From the NCBI GenBank assembly GCA_024709245.1, contig JANJXB010000051.1:1-43083 (forward strand): a stretch of DNA of 43,083 nucleotides, written 5' to 3'. This stretch comes from Acholeplasmataceae bacterium (GTDB taxonomy: Bacteria > Bacillota_I > Bacilli_A > Acholeplasmatales > Acholeplasmataceae). This document shows, piece by piece, positions 23,866-33,263 of the stretch; position 1 is the first letter of the stretch, and each line of letters starts with the position of its first letter. The notes beneath the pieces are model-generated. The model had not been told where the DNA came from. It searched no databases and was given only the letters and a program-made list of their open reading frames with translations. The position numbers and the translations under genes were made by a program.

Positions 23866-23892
23866 TTAAAAAATCGCTCGACTGAGCGATTT
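23866..23892 (-). terminator. Terminator of the lysine-fermentation operon
   Basis: AAATCGCTC pairs with GAGCGATTT around a four-base loop and is followed by TTTTTAA on the minus strand. It lies directly after the cupin gene and is the first strong terminator downstream of the lysine riboswitch region. Confidence 0.85.
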
Positions 23893-23897
23893 TATTG

Positions 23898-24227
23898 TTA
23901 TAGGAAGTCTTTTCGTGTCGGATTAAATACATCAATGAATGTACCTGATTCAATACAGGTTACCCTGTGAAATACATTGGATGGCATTTGTGCTGTATCA
24001 CCTTTGGATAAGATCATCACCTTACCGTCAATTTCAAATTCATACACTCCAGAAATGATGTGTGTCATTTGCTCATGCACGTGATTGTGCATCGGAATGA
24101 CACCATCTTGTTTCAATGTCACTTCAACCATCATCAGTTGTTCTGAATGTGTTAGAATTCTTCTTTCCATGTAGGGATTGATTTTCTTGGCTGTTGTTTC
24201 GGCATACTTCAAAAATGGACTTTTCAT
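23898..24227 (-). CDS. Small single-domain cupin protein
   Basis: A 109-residue cupin_2 protein. The metal-binding motif is HNHVHEQMTHIISG (residues about 47-60), with the second motif around NVFHRV. Proteins of this type bind a metal and act as small-molecule sensors, isomerases or dioxygenases; the substrate is unknown. It is the last gene of the lysine operon, 27 bases after the cobalamin adenosyltransferase gene, with an AGGAAG ribosome site. The genomic context suggests an accessory role in lysine or B12 metabolism, but nothing in the sequence proves it. Confidence 0.75.
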   Translation of the reverse strand: MKSPFLKYAETTAKKINPYMERRILTHSEQLMMVEVTLKQDGVIPMHNHVHEQMTHIISGVYEFEIDGKVMILSKGDTAQMPSNVFHRVTCIESGTFIDVFNPTRKDFL

Positions 24228-24253
24228 TGTTTTTCGCTTCCTTTACTCTAAAA

Positions 24254-24754
24254 TTACTGCACTTCATCAAAATATCTACCCAGAGTAAACAGAAAATCTG
24301 AAAGACGATTCACATACTGAAGTGTGTGTGGATTGATTTCTTGTTCCTGACTGAGTAAGATCAGTTCTCGTTCAGCTCTTCTCACCGTCACTCTTGCCAT
24401 GTTTAAAAACGAACCTGCTTTGGTTTGATCGAGCTTGATGAATTTGGTGAGTGGTTTTAAAAAGGAATCATAATGATCAAGTCTGGACTCAATCCAACTG
24501 ACATCTTCCGTTTTTGTTATCTTTTTTTCAGGATTATTTAAGGCTATCTCGTAACATATTGAAAAAAGATGGTCATGGGTTTTATTTAAATCTTCTAAAA
24601 CTTCAGGGATTCTGATGTAGTGCTTGGATACAAGGATGAAACCCATCGCTTCATCAAATGCACCATTGACGACAATGTGTAAATCGGCTTTACTGACACG
24701 TTTATTGAAGAGATCTGTTTGACCTGCATCACCACGTTTGGTATAGATTTTCAT
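24254..24754 (-). CDS. PduO-type cob(I)alamin adenosyltransferase
   Basis: A 166-residue ATP:cob(I)alamin adenosyltransferase of the PduO type. The N-terminal ATP loop reads TKRGDAGQTDLF, and the C-terminal helix carries NMARVTVRRAERELI, the family's Arg-rich signature. The ATG at 24754 is chosen over the ORF-track start at 24895 because AGGAG lies eight bases upstream and the protein then begins exactly with the family's MKIYTKRGD. It makes adenosylcobalamin, the cofactor of lysine 5,6-aminomutase (KamDE) encoded just upstream in the same operon, giving the cluster its own coenzyme supply. The family motif RxxDD-type residues deviate slightly (AFDEAMGF in place of the usual DELNA). Confidence 0.9.
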   Translation of the reverse strand: MKIYTKRGDAGQTDLFNKRVSKADLHIVVNGAFDEAMGFILVSKHYIRIPEVLEDLNKTHDHLFSICYEIALNNPEKKITKTEDVSWIESRLDHYDSFLKPLTKFIKLDQTKAGSFLNMARVTVRRAERELILLSQEQEINPHTLQYVNRLSDFLFTLGRYFDEVQ

Positions 24755-24764
24755 GGTTGAACTC

Positions 24765-25097
24765 CTATGTCTTCTTGTTATTGATTTTCTTTGGTTTAGG
24801 TGCAGGTAAATCATCATAGGTTGCTTTGATGAGATTGATGATTTCTTCATGAGCATCGGTGTCTTCAATGAGGAAATAAGGTTTACTTTGCTCATAAAAT
24901 TTAGCCATGATCACTTCACCTAATAATTCTCTACCTTTTTCAGTCGGTTTAATGAAAAGTTGATTATCTGCCAATACCCCGACCATTTTTTCATGATAAA
25001 ACAATCCATATTCTCCAAACATGCGTTTGAAGGATATGCCATCTGAATATTTCAATCGATCTTCCATGTACTCTTTGAATGCCAATGATGTTGCCAA
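24765..25097 (-). CDS. TfoX N-terminal-domain protein
   Basis: A 110-residue protein matching the TfoX N-terminal domain (SFKRMFGEYGLFYHEKMVGVLADNQLFIKP) with a lysine-rich tail. The start is a TTG at 25097 with GAGGTGAT upstream; a nearby ATG is in another frame. Stand-alone proteins of this kind are widespread and of unknown function; only the full-length two-domain TfoX/Sxy is tied to competence. It lies between kamE (65 bases, no terminator seen) and the adenosyltransferase gene (10 bases), so it is probably co-transcribed with the lysine operon. Confidence 0.8.
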   Translation of the reverse strand: MATSLAFKEYMEDRLKYSDGISFKRMFGEYGLFYHEKMVGVLADNQLFIKPTEKGRELLGEVIMAKFYEQSKPYFLIEDTDAHEEIINLIKATYDDLPAPKPKKINNKKT

Positions 25098-25162
25098 GAA
25101 TCATCACCTCACTTCATAGGATACACTTATTCTATCACATACTGATCCAAATCACTTCAACG

Positions 25163-25915
25163 TTACTTGAGTTTTCGGCCTTTCTTCACCAGGGTTTGAA
25201 CGATAAAACTTGCAACATCGTTGGCATATTTCTTCGGACCAAACCCAGCATCATAACCAAGTTCTTTGGCAAGTCCGAAATTGATTCTTGGTCCACCAAT
25301 GATGGCGATGAATCGATCTCTCATTTTTTCTGCTTCGAGAAGTTCAACGAAAGCTGTTAGATTTTGAATATGGATGTCTTTTTGTGTCACAGTTTGACTG
25401 ATCAGAATGACATCTGCATCATACTCGATTGCTTTTTCGAGTAATACCTCATTTTCGACTTGTCCACCTAGATTATAGGCTTTTATGCCACGATAGCGTT
25501 CGAGTCCATAATGTCCATTATATCCTTTCATGTTCATGATGGCATCAATGCCTACCGTGTGTGCATCAGTTCCTGTCGATGCTCCCACAATGACGATAGG
25601 TGCTTGTAGATGATGATCAATGAATCTTTCGACTTCTTCCATCTCCATGGATGAGGATTCTATCTCAGTCACAGAGAGTGTTGTTGTATCTATCTGATGC
25701 TCGACAGTTCCATAAATAATATAGAAAGAGAAGGACTCCGATAGTGCAGCACTGTGCACGACTGCAGGGTTATGAATGCCCATGAGTGATGCAAAACGTT
25801 TTGCTGCTTCTTCGCCTAATGCATTATGTGGCATAGGAAGTGAGAAGGATATTTGGATTTTGCCATCATTCATGGTATCTCCATAGGGTCTAATCCAATT
25901 AGATTTGAGAGGCAT
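25163..25915 (-). CDS. kamE: Lysine 5,6-aminomutase beta subunit, cobalamin-binding
   Basis: A 250-residue small subunit of the adenosylcobalamin- and PLP-dependent D-lysine/beta-lysine 5,6-aminomutase. The cobalamin-binding motif DAHTVG (DxHxxG) lies near residue 128 in a B12-binding Rossmann domain, with SQT and GGPRI loops beyond it. The lysine in GIKAYNLGGQ matches the region that holds the PLP-binding lysine in the characterised enzyme. It overlaps the end of kamD by 17 bases and has AGGTGA before its ATG. It converts beta-lysine to 3,5-diaminohexanoate together with KamD. Confidence 0.95.
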   Translation of the reverse strand: MPLKSNWIRPYGDTMNDGKIQISFSLPMPHNALGEEAAKRFASLMGIHNPAVVHSAALSESFSFYIIYGTVEHQIDTTTLSVTEIESSSMEMEEVERFIDHHLQAPIVIVGASTGTDAHTVGIDAIMNMKGYNGHYGLERYRGIKAYNLGGQVENEVLLEKAIEYDADVILISQTVTQKDIHIQNLTAFVELLEAEKMRDRFIAIIGGPRINFGLAKELGYDAGFGPKKYANDVASFIVQTLVKKGRKLK

Positions 25916-27476
25916 TTTTTTTCACCTCGAGTCTTTCAAGCATCAAATCCAATACTGGATTCATGTAGCAATCATCTTTGATCAAAACACCTTTCAATCC
26001 TTTACCACCATTTTCATGTCTGGAAATACCAGCAAATGTTCCTTTCTCAAGTGTTTTAAACATGCCATCTTTTTTGATCTCATCGAGGAGTGATTGTGCA
26101 TGACTTAAAACTTGATGTGCTCGCTTCATGATGATTCCATCTGTCTTATAGGTGATTTCATCTCCAAAGTTTTGAAATGCTTTTTCGATGTAGTTCGCAT
26201 TATCGAGTGCAATTGCACGATCACTTACAAAAGGAGTGTGGATTGCTTCTGTCATCATGCCAAGAAGTTGAATGGATTGATGCGATGTGACGGAAGCAAT
26301 GTTAAATAAGGCATTTTGAATGGTTCCTTTGAAAATGTCTCCTGTCATGTGTTTGGTTGGAGGCATATATTTGAGTGGAGAATTCGGAAATATCTCTCTT
26401 GTCATTTCCGCTTGTGCAAGTTCATATAGAAAGCTATTCTCAAATGATGGATCAATCTCATAGGCATGACCCAAACCCATGAGTGATTCAGGCATCTTGG
26501 CAAGTTTTGCAAATTGCTCATTAATGAACTGTGAAGCTAAAACTGTATGAGCATGTTCGATTGCATCAGATGTGGTCAAATAGTTATCTTCACCTGTGTT
26601 GATGATGATTTCTGCATAGGCAGATAATACTCTTGAGAAATATTGGTCAACAAAGGTTCTTTTCATGTTGATATCTCGAAAGATAATTCCATACAGTGAA
26701 TCATTGAGCATCATATCCAAACGTTCTACTGCACCTAAAGTTGCAATCTCAGGCATACATAGACCTGAAGCATAATTGACAAGTTTAATGTATCTACCTT
26801 CAGCTTCGGATGCTTCATCAAGTGCTTGACGCATCAGTCTAAAGTTTTCCTGAGTTGCGAAAGTTCCACCAAATCCTTCCGTAGTTGCTCCATTTGGAAT
26901 GTAGTCTAAAAGAGACTGACCTGTGCTTCTAATGACAGCAATGATGTCTGCACCTTTTTTAACTGCAGAGATGGCTTGTTTGATGTCTTCATAAATATTA
27001 CCGGTCGCAACAATCACATATTTGTTGGGAGTTGATTTTTTCGGTGTTCTATCTAGCCATTCTCTACGAATTGATTTCATCTCATCAATCCGTGCCAAAG
27101 TCTTCTCGAAATAAGGCATTAAATCGCCTAAATAAGGGCTTTTTGGCAATTCTTCATAGACTTTGAGATTAATAGCACCCGATTGAACTCGATGCGCAAT
27201 TTCATTGGGAGTTGCCATGTGTTCATGACATGCATACGATAGGTAATGACAGATACCTTTTGATAAATTGGCTTTTGAAAATACATGATCAACAACAACG
27301 TTCACAAGAGGAACCATCAGTTCATTCACTCCCACAACACCAAGCATTCTTAAAAGTGATCGCTCCACTGATACTGTCGTGTGCAAGTCGATGTGTGCTT
27401 GTACTTGTTTCGCAATGATGTTTGCATCATGCCTGCATCGAGATATCACTTTTGGATCGAGATTGAGTTTTCCCAT
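25899..27476 (-). CDS. kamD: Lysine 5,6-aminomutase alpha subunit
   Basis: A 525-residue protein matching KamD over its full length, with the TIM-barrel subunit segments GANIYEDIKQA-like (ATGNIYEDIKQAI), IAVIRSTGQSLLDYIPNGATTEGFGGTFATQENF and VNYASGLCMPEIA, the region that embraces PLP and substrate. It works with KamE. GGAGAGG precedes the ATG, two bases after the kamB stop. In clostridia a kamC gene usually lies between kamB and kamD; here it does not. Confidence 0.95.
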   Translation of the reverse strand: MGKLNLDPKVISRCRHDANIIAKQVQAHIDLHTTVSVERSLLRMLGVVGVNELMVPLVNVVVDHVFSKANLSKGICHYLSYACHEHMATPNEIAHRVQSGAINLKVYEELPKSPYLGDLMPYFEKTLARIDEMKSIRREWLDRTPKKSTPNKYVIVATGNIYEDIKQAISAVKKGADIIAVIRSTGQSLLDYIPNGATTEGFGGTFATQENFRLMRQALDEASEAEGRYIKLVNYASGLCMPEIATLGAVERLDMMLNDSLYGIIFRDINMKRTFVDQYFSRVLSAYAEIIINTGEDNYLTTSDAIEHAHTVLASQFINEQFAKLAKMPESLMGLGHAYEIDPSFENSFLYELAQAEMTREIFPNSPLKYMPPTKHMTGDIFKGTIQNALFNIASVTSHQSIQLLGMMTEAIHTPFVSDRAIALDNANYIEKAFQNFGDEITYKTDGIIMKRAHQVLSHAQSLLDEIKKDGMFKTLEKGTFAGISRHENGGKGLKGVLIKDDCYMNPVLDLMLERLEVKKNASQI

Positions 27477-27478
27477 TT

Positions 27479-28453
27479 CTATTCCTCTCCTTTCACATTG
27501 ATGACTGGTAGATTCAATTCCCGTTGAAATCTTGTCATCATTTCGTTTTGATCATAGCAAGCACCATCCGGTCGAAATGGATTGATGGTCACCATCAAGA
27601 TCGGAATGGGTCTTGCCACTTCGATTTGAATCTTAAAATGATTCAAGGCTCGAAGATGTTTTTGTGATGCCATCCATTTCGATGGATCTTCGATGATGAG
27701 TTTGATGGATTGAATGCTTCGATTGAAAATGCAATCGATGATGGATGAAGTGATTGCACCTTGAATATAGATGGCATCGACTTCATCTTGATGCTGGTCA
27801 AGAATGGATTCTAAGTTTTTTATCTTTTTTTCATCATGTTTCACAGAATGATCTTTGAGGTAAATTGTGATTCCTGCATGAGAATCCAATGCATATGTCG
27901 TTTTATTCATACTGAAAAGACTCAGAAGATCTCTGGTTTTTTTGATTGTCTCATCCATCACAGGACTAAAAGATGCTCCTGCTGCGAGTACAATACCTTC
28001 CATCACTTCAATATTGGAAAACGTAAGTCTATTGAAAGCACCATCAATCAAGATCTTATCACAATGTTTTTTCATTGTTTTCACGACTTGATTTAACTCT
28101 TGATTGGTTGATGGGCCTGCGACAATCACGGTTCCTTCAGATGCTATTTCTACAATCAAAATTTGCCCAAGTGGTGTAATGTAATCGGTATTTTCAATCA
28201 CTTTCCATACAACATTGGATGATTCAAGACACGATAGAGTGGTTGCAACCACCATATTGGGTCTTACCATGATTGCTGGTTTTGGAAAAAAGTGAATTTG
28301 ATCTAAAGGTTCACCATCCAACCCAATGGATGTCAGTCCAATTCTGATTTCAGGATAGATTTCAATGATCTTATTCAGTGTGGTTGTTTTTCCGGCATTC
28401 TTGGCAAGACCCATGATTCCGATGACGGATACACCATCAAGAATGTCTCTCAC
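27479..28453 (-). CDS. kamB: KamB-like P-loop protein of the lysine 5,6-aminomutase reactivase
   Basis: A 324-residue protein with a P-loop at the N-terminus (GLAKNAGKTTTLN, residues 14-26) and a middle segment resembling nucleotide-binding dethiobiotin-synthase-like folds (ILIDGAFNR). In Clostridium lysine operons the gene in this position is kamB, annotated as part of the aminomutase reactivase together with the MutS-like ATPase KamC; function is by family and position. The start is a GTG at 28453 overlapping kamA by 17 bases, with only a weak AAAGAG upstream, so the start is uncertain. Confidence 0.8.
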   Translation of the reverse strand: MRDILDGVSVIGIMGLAKNAGKTTTLNKIIEIYPEIRIGLTSIGLDGEPLDQIHFFPKPAIMVRPNMVVATTLSCLESSNVVWKVIENTDYITPLGQILIVEIASEGTVIVAGPSTNQELNQVVKTMKKHCDKILIDGAFNRLTFSNIEVMEGIVLAAGASFSPVMDETIKKTRDLLSLFSMNKTTYALDSHAGITIYLKDHSVKHDEKKIKNLESILDQHQDEVDAIYIQGAITSSIIDCIFNRSIQSIKLIIEDPSKWMASQKHLRALNHFKIQIEVARPIPILMVTINPFRPDGACYDQNEMMTRFQRELNLPVINVKGEE

Positions 28454-29711
28454 GATTCATACGCTCTTTTCTTTTTAATAACTCAGGTTCCATCGAGATT
28501 CGATTCCCCTCAAGCAATCCTGATATACCATCCAAACGGTGTGCTTTACAATCCTCACACGCACATTCGGATTTATAATTTTCAGGTTCACTGTATGTGG
28601 TAATGACACCTTCAAAGTTTCTCAAGATCACTTTGCCTGGAGCTTGCGATACAACATAGTTTGGCATCACTGGAATTTTTCCACCACCTCCAGGTGCATC
28701 CACAACAAACGTTGGGACAGCAAAACCGCTGATGTGTCCCCTTAATCCTTCGATGATTTCAATCCCCTTACTGATCGATGTTCTGAAATGTTCAATGCCT
28801 TTGGACAAATCACATTGATATAAATAATATGGTCTCACTCGAATCGCGATTAATCCCTTGACAAGTTTTCGCATGATATGTACACAATCATTCACACCTT
28901 TAAGAAGGACACTTTGATTGCCAACAGGTATACCCGCATCAGCGAGTCTGTCAATAGCAAGTTTACTTTCAATTGTAATTTCATCTGGATGATTAAAATG
29001 TGTATTCACCCAAATTGGGTGATATTTTTTGAGCATATTCACCAATTTCTCAGTCACACGCTGAGGCATAACAACAGGTGTTCTTGTCCCAAATCGAATC
29101 ACTTGGACATGATCAATAGCTCTAAGTTTTTTCAAGATATACTCGATGCGCTCATCAGAAGCCATGAATGCATCGCCGCCTGAAAGGAGGACATCATTGA
29201 CTTCTTCATGATTTTTGATGTACTCAATTGCTCGATCGATCTGCTCTATTTTCAATTCAGCATCTTTCTGACCCGCAAATCTTCTTCTTGTACAATGTCT
29301 GCAATATGTTGAGCACATATCGGTAATCAAAAAAAGTACACGATCAGGATAGCGGTGTGTGAGCCCAGGAACAGGTGAATCATGATCTTCTGCTAAAGGA
29401 TCCAATAGATCATTTTTTCCCATCAATAACTCAGATCCAAAAGGTATAGCTTGCTTTCGGATTGGGCAATTCGGGTTATTTGGATCAATCAATGTTAAAT
29501 AATATGGGGTGATGGCCATGCGTAAAGAACCGAGGACTTGCTCGATGGTATGCTCTTCTTCAGTGGTGAGTGTCATGTATTTTCTCAACTGAACCGCATT
29601 TTTGATTCGATTGGATGTCTGCCATTTCCAATCGTTCCAGTCATCATCGGACACATCTTTGAAGTATTGATATCTTCTTTCGAGATATGCCTGATTGAAT
29701 TCTGCTTTCAT
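28437..29711 (-). CDS. kamA: L-lysine 2,3-aminomutase
   Basis: A 424-residue radical SAM enzyme. The 4Fe-4S/SAM motif CSTYCRHC (CxxxCxxC) is preceded by RVLFLITDM, the PLP lysine lies in GGGGKIPVMPNY, and the C-terminus has the extra cysteine pair of KamA (CACEDCKAH). It converts L-lysine to L-beta-lysine, the first step of the pathway. The ORF track begins 36 residues early inside kdd; the ATG at 29711 is preferred because AGGGAGA lies six bases upstream and length then matches the family (about 416). EpmB and glutamate 2,3-aminomutases are related, but operon context settles the assignment. Confidence 0.95.
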   Translation of the reverse strand: MKAEFNQAYLERRYQYFKDVSDDDWNDWKWQTSNRIKNAVQLRKYMTLTTEEEHTIEQVLGSLRMAITPYYLTLIDPNNPNCPIRKQAIPFGSELLMGKNDLLDPLAEDHDSPVPGLTHRYPDRVLFLITDMCSTYCRHCTRRRFAGQKDAELKIEQIDRAIEYIKNHEEVNDVLLSGGDAFMASDERIEYILKKLRAIDHVQVIRFGTRTPVVMPQRVTEKLVNMLKKYHPIWVNTHFNHPDEITIESKLAIDRLADAGIPVGNQSVLLKGVNDCVHIMRKLVKGLIAIRVRPYYLYQCDLSKGIEHFRTSISKGIEIIEGLRGHISGFAVPTFVVDAPGGGGKIPVMPNYVVSQAPGKVILRNFEGVITTYSEPENYKSECACEDCKAHRLDGISGLLEGNRISMEPELLKRKERMNRERHS

Positions 29712-29721
29712 ATGTTTCTCC

Positions 29722-30753
29722 CTATGTGTATCGTCTCGTGAATAAATCGAATAATGCCTTACTTTCTCTAAAAATGTCAAGCGTGAATGTTGCATGTGAT
29801 TCCGTATAACCATTTCCAATCATCATCGTAATGTCTTTTCCGACACCTTCAGCACCGAGTGCTGCCTTCGTAAAAGAGGTTGCCATAGAAAAGAAATATG
29901 CGATTCCATGATCTTTCGTGGTTAAAATGGTGGTCATTTCTGTGTTTTGAACATTGACAACATTGATGGTTAGATCTGCCAATCTACCCTGTGTCACACG
30001 ATGAACCATTTCGTAGATGTGAATGCTTTCCGTCGCATCACCAACAAGTATATGATCACAATATCCAAGAGAATCTAATTCTCTTTTTTGGGCTTGATCA
30101 TAAACTAATCCAATGACTATCCCTGTGGGTTTTACCATTTTGTGTGCTTGATAGCAGCAGAGAACTCCACTTTTACCTGCAGCACCAATGACAAATACCG
30201 TATCTCCTTTGTGTGCAAGCTTATTGACTTGTGCGGGAGCACCTGCAACATCCAATGCGGATAGGACAAGTTTTTCATCAAGATCTGGAGGCAAAATGGA
30301 GAAAAGTCCTGAATCAAAGAGAATCGCTTGTCCTACAATCCGCACCTGGTCGGTGTTTAAGTCGATATCAAGAATATCAACTAAATGGAGTGGTGTGAGT
30401 GAAAGTGATACCAGTGTTGCGATGCGCATGCCTTTTTTGAGGGTTTGATCATGAAACATGGATCCCACTTCACGTACAGTACCTATCAACATACCCCCAC
30501 TTTTAGTGATAGGGTTTTGCATCTTACCTTGTGTTGTGATGATATCTTTCATCATCTGTCTCATTTTTGTCAAATCATCGTTGCAGGCATTTCGGATCTG
30601 ATGAAAGGATGCTGAATCAATGTTTAAAATATCGACGTCAATCAAGACTTCATTCTCATAAATCATGGGTGTAGAGTCAATTTGATAAGCTGCTTGAGGT
30701 AGAACACCTTTAGGTTCGATGACTCTGTGTGTTCCATACTTGCATGGTGTCAT
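29722..30753 (-). CDS. kdd: L-erythro-3,5-diaminohexanoate dehydrogenase
   Basis: A 343-residue protein starting CKYGTHRVIEPKGVLPQAAYQID, typical of Kdd, with a nucleotide-binding loop VIGAAGKSGVLC near residue 190 and the catalytic-core stretch that follows. It oxidises 3,5-diaminohexanoate to 3-keto-5-aminohexanoate with NAD+ and release of ammonia. ATGA overlap with kce upstream and 10 bases to kamA downstream show tight coupling. Confidence 0.93.
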   Translation of the reverse strand: MTPCKYGTHRVIEPKGVLPQAAYQIDSTPMIYENEVLIDVDILNIDSASFHQIRNACNDDLTKMRQMMKDIITTQGKMQNPITKSGGMLIGTVREVGSMFHDQTLKKGMRIATLVSLSLTPLHLVDILDIDLNTDQVRIVGQAILFDSGLFSILPPDLDEKLVLSALDVAGAPAQVNKLAHKGDTVFVIGAAGKSGVLCCYQAHKMVKPTGIVIGLVYDQAQKRELDSLGYCDHILVGDATESIHIYEMVHRVTQGRLADLTINVVNVQNTEMTTILTTKDHGIAYFFSMATSFTKAALGAEGVGKDITMMIGNGYTESHATFTLDIFRESKALFDLFTRRYT

Positions 30754-31580
30754 TTGCGTTTTCCCCCGATTCCCAAAATCATTCTAGCTTCATTTGGCGA
30801 TGCAATTTCTCTGCCAAAAGATGCTGCCATATGTGCAACTTTTTGAACCAAAACACCATTACCTTCAGCAAGTTTTCCTTTTTCAAGGTACAGATTATCT
30901 TCAAGTCCTACCCTGACGTGTCCTCCATGCTTGATCGAAAGTAAGGCAAGTGGAAATTCGTATTTGCCTATGCCAGCAACACTGAAGGTTGCATCCTTTG
31001 GAATGCTTTCTTTAAGAAATATAAAATCTCTTTCCTCTCCAGTCATTCCACCATTCACACCGAGAACAAAACTGAAATGCAAAGGTGCATGAATCAGTCC
31101 TTTTCGATGCAATCTAAGCACCTGATCAATATGTCCTTTTTCAAAACATTCAAGTTCTGGAAATATATTTCTATCCTTCATGATTTTTGCAAAATGAATG
31201 ATATCATTTTCAGTATTGACAAATATAGAATCTCCACCAAAATTGAGTGTTCCACAATCTAAAGTCGCCATTTCGATGTCAAGTTCAGTCGGTTGTAATC
31301 TTTCCTCTCGCTTCATGCCAATGGCTCCACCTGTTGAAGGTTGGATGATAACATCAGGACATCTAGACCGTATTTTTTCGATGATTTTTTGATATCGATC
31401 TTGATCTTGTGTTGGAGTACCATCATCAAATCGTGCGTGAACATGGATAATCGATGCACCAGCAGAGTAAGCTTGGAAAGCTTGTTCAGCCATTTCATCA
31501 ATCGTATATGGGACAAATGGATTGTCATTTTTAGTGACTTCTGCACCTGTGATTGCACAGGTGATGATGAGTTTATTCAT
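30750..31580 (-). CDS. kce: 3-keto-5-aminohexanoate cleavage enzyme
   Basis: A 276-residue BKACE-family TIM-barrel enzyme. Family motifs are visible: [13 protein letters not shown] at the N-terminus, [17 protein letters not shown] with the zinc histidines (HVH), and [14 protein letters not shown] near the end. With acetyl-CoA it cleaves 3-keto-5-aminohexanoate to acetoacetate and 3-aminobutyryl-CoA. Its ATG lies within the last codons of kal. Confidence 0.95.
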   Translation of the reverse strand: MNKLIITCAITGAEVTKNDNPFVPYTIDEMAEQAFQAYSAGASIIHVHARFDDGTPTQDQDRYQKIIEKIRSRCPDVIIQPSTGGAIGMKREERLQPTELDIEMATLDCGTLNFGGDSIFVNTENDIIHFAKIMKDRNIFPELECFEKGHIDQVLRLHRKGLIHAPLHFSFVLGVNGGMTGEERDFIFLKESIPKDATFSVAGIGKYEFPLALLSIKHGGHVRVGLEDNLYLEKGKLAEGNGVLVQKVAHMAASFGREIASPNEARMILGIGGKRK

Positions 31581-31965
31581 GTTTTTTTCGTTGATGAATT
31601 AATGGAACCACACAGGTACCATATGCTTCAGTCGTCAAAATCTTTCTTTCTAAAACATCAGCGGCAGATGGTGATATTTCGGGTCTCGCTTCAATCACTT
31701 TGTAACATTTGAAATGCATTTTACGTGAAGTGTTGCCGACTGTAGTGATTTCGCCAACCACTTCAATAAAATCACCTGCATGCAAAGGTGCAAAAAAATC
31801 GACCTTTTCATAAGCTCTAAGCAAACCCTCATTACCATCATGATGAATCAACAATTCGGTTGCAATATCGCCAAACAACCCAAGTACTCTTGCACCGTCA
31901 ACCAAAGATCCTCCATAATGGGCATCCTGTTGACTTAGTCTTAACCGGTGAACCACTCTTTCCAT
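31573..31965 (-). CDS. kal: 3-aminobutyryl-CoA ammonia lyase
   Basis: A 130-residue hot-dog-fold protein with the Kal-typical start [28 protein letters not shown] and later [17 protein letters not shown]. It removes ammonia from 3-aminobutyryl-CoA to give crotonyl-CoA. GGAGG precedes the ATG, one base after the atoA stop. Length is normal. Confidence 0.93.
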   Translation of the reverse strand: MERVVHRLRLSQQDAHYGGSLVDGARVLGLFGDIATELLIHHDGNEGLLRAYEKVDFFAPLHAGDFIEVVGEITTVGNTSRKMHFKCYKVIEARPEISPSAADVLERKILTTEAYGTCVVPLIHQRKKHE

Positions 31966-31966
31966 A

Positions 31967-32617
31967 CTATACCTCCATGATTTTAACTTGATTAATCATC
32001 AGTTTAGCTTCTGTTTGTTTAACGATGTCATCGATGGTGACATCGGGATGTCTTTCAATTAAATGTAACCCGTCTTCTTTAACTTCGATGACTGCCAGTT
32101 CAGTCACAATTAAATGGACTCTTCGATAAGCAGTCAGTGGCAATGTACAACGTTTCTTGATTTTAGGTTCTCCTGAAGATGTTGTATGCGTGGTTGCAAT
32201 GATGACTTTTTTTGCACCTGTCACTAAATCCATAGAACCACCCATTCCTGGAACTAATTTACCTGGAACAATCCATGAAGCTAGAGAACCTTCTTCATCG
32301 ACTTCGAGTGCTCCAAGAACCGTAACATCGAGGTGACCACCTCGGATGATCACAAATGACAAATCTGAATCAAATAAAACAGCGTGTTTGAGTAAGGTAG
32401 CAAATTGCCCTGAGGGGTTTGTTAGATTTTTATCAATGTGATTGGGATCTGCCAAGGGTCCAAGTCCGATGATCCCGTTTTCACTTTGAAGATAAATATC
32501 GATATCTTTTGGCACGTAATTTGCCACAAGTGTTGGTATACCGATTCCAAGATTAACCAAATTTCCATCTTTCAGTTCTTTAGCAATCCGTTTCGCAATG
32601 ATGTGTTTACTTTCCAT
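31967..32617 (-). CDS. atoA: Acetoacetate:acyl-CoA transferase subunit beta
   Basis: A 216-residue 3-oxoacid CoA-transferase beta subunit. The catalytic glutamate lies in [12 protein letters not shown], preceded by [13 protein letters not shown], and the GGxxD segment follows ([17 protein letters not shown]). The ATG at 32617 ([10 protein letters not shown]) is chosen over a GTG at 32626 because GGAGG is eight bases upstream. It overlaps atoD by 11 bases. With AtoD it activates acetoacetate released by Kce, transferring CoA from butyryl-CoA or acetyl-CoA. Confidence 0.93.
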   Translation of the reverse strand: MESKHIIAKRIAKELKDGNLVNLGIGIPTLVANYVPKDIDIYLQSENGIIGLGPLADPNHIDKNLTNPSGQFATLLKHAVLFDSDLSFVIIRGGHLDVTVLGALEVDEEGSLASWIVPGKLVPGMGGSMDLVTGAKKVIIATTHTTSSGEPKIKKRCTLPLTAYRRVHLIVTELAVIEVKEDGLHLIERHPDVTIDDIVKQTEAKLMINQVKIMEV

Positions 32618-33263
32618 CTTGAACACCTCCTAAGATGTAATCAATGAAGATGTGTGGTGTGATGATGTGTTCAGGATGGATGTCTTCGACTCTTTTTTCG
32701 ACAAGAGCAATCACTAAATCGGCTGCAGTTGCCATGATGGGATTGAAATTTCTGGCTGATCCTGAATAGGTGAGACTTCCAAGTGGATCTGCATGATAAG
32801 CGTTAATCAGTGCAACATCTGCACGAATGGGTTCAGCCAAAATATACGGTTTTCCTTTGACATGAATGATTGTTTTACCCTCTTCCGCAGGAGTATGGAG
32901 TCCAGTAGGTGTCAAGATGCCTCCTAAACCACTCCCATGTGCCCTGATCTGATCGACGAAGGTACCTTGTGGAATGAGTTCAACTTCGATTTTCTTCTCA
33001 CTCATGAGCCTACCTGCATTCGGATTTGTTCCAATATGGGTGACAACTAGTTTTTTCACTTGATTGTTGATGAGCAGTTTACCAATACCTTGATTCGGAT
33101 AACCTGCGTCATTGGCAATGATGGTTAAGTCTTTGACGCCACTTTCAACCATATAGTCAATCAATAACTCAGGTGTGCCGCAAGTCAGGAACCCCCCGAT
33201 CATGATGCTCATGCCGTCTTTGATCATCTCTTGAAACTGTATTTTCGTGATTTGCTTTTTCAT
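32607..33263 (-). CDS. atoD: Acetoacetate:acyl-CoA transferase subunit alpha
   Basis: A 218-residue 3-oxoacid CoA-transferase alpha subunit with the family start DGMSIMIGGFLTCGTPELLIDYM and the CoA-site stretch GSGLGGILTPTGLHTPAEEGK. AAGGAAGG precedes the ATG. The first 95 bases overlap the end of the MaoC-like gene in another frame. Confidence 0.93.
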   Translation of the reverse strand: MKKQITKIQFQEMIKDGMSIMIGGFLTCGTPELLIDYMVESGVKDLTIIANDAGYPNQGIGKLLINNQVKKLVVTHIGTNPNAGRLMSEKKIEVELIPQGTFVDQIRAHGSGLGGILTPTGLHTPAEEGKTIIHVKGKPYILAEPIRADVALINAYHADPLGSLTYSGSARNFNPIMATAADLVIALVEKRVEDIHPEHIITPHIFIDYILGGVQDGK

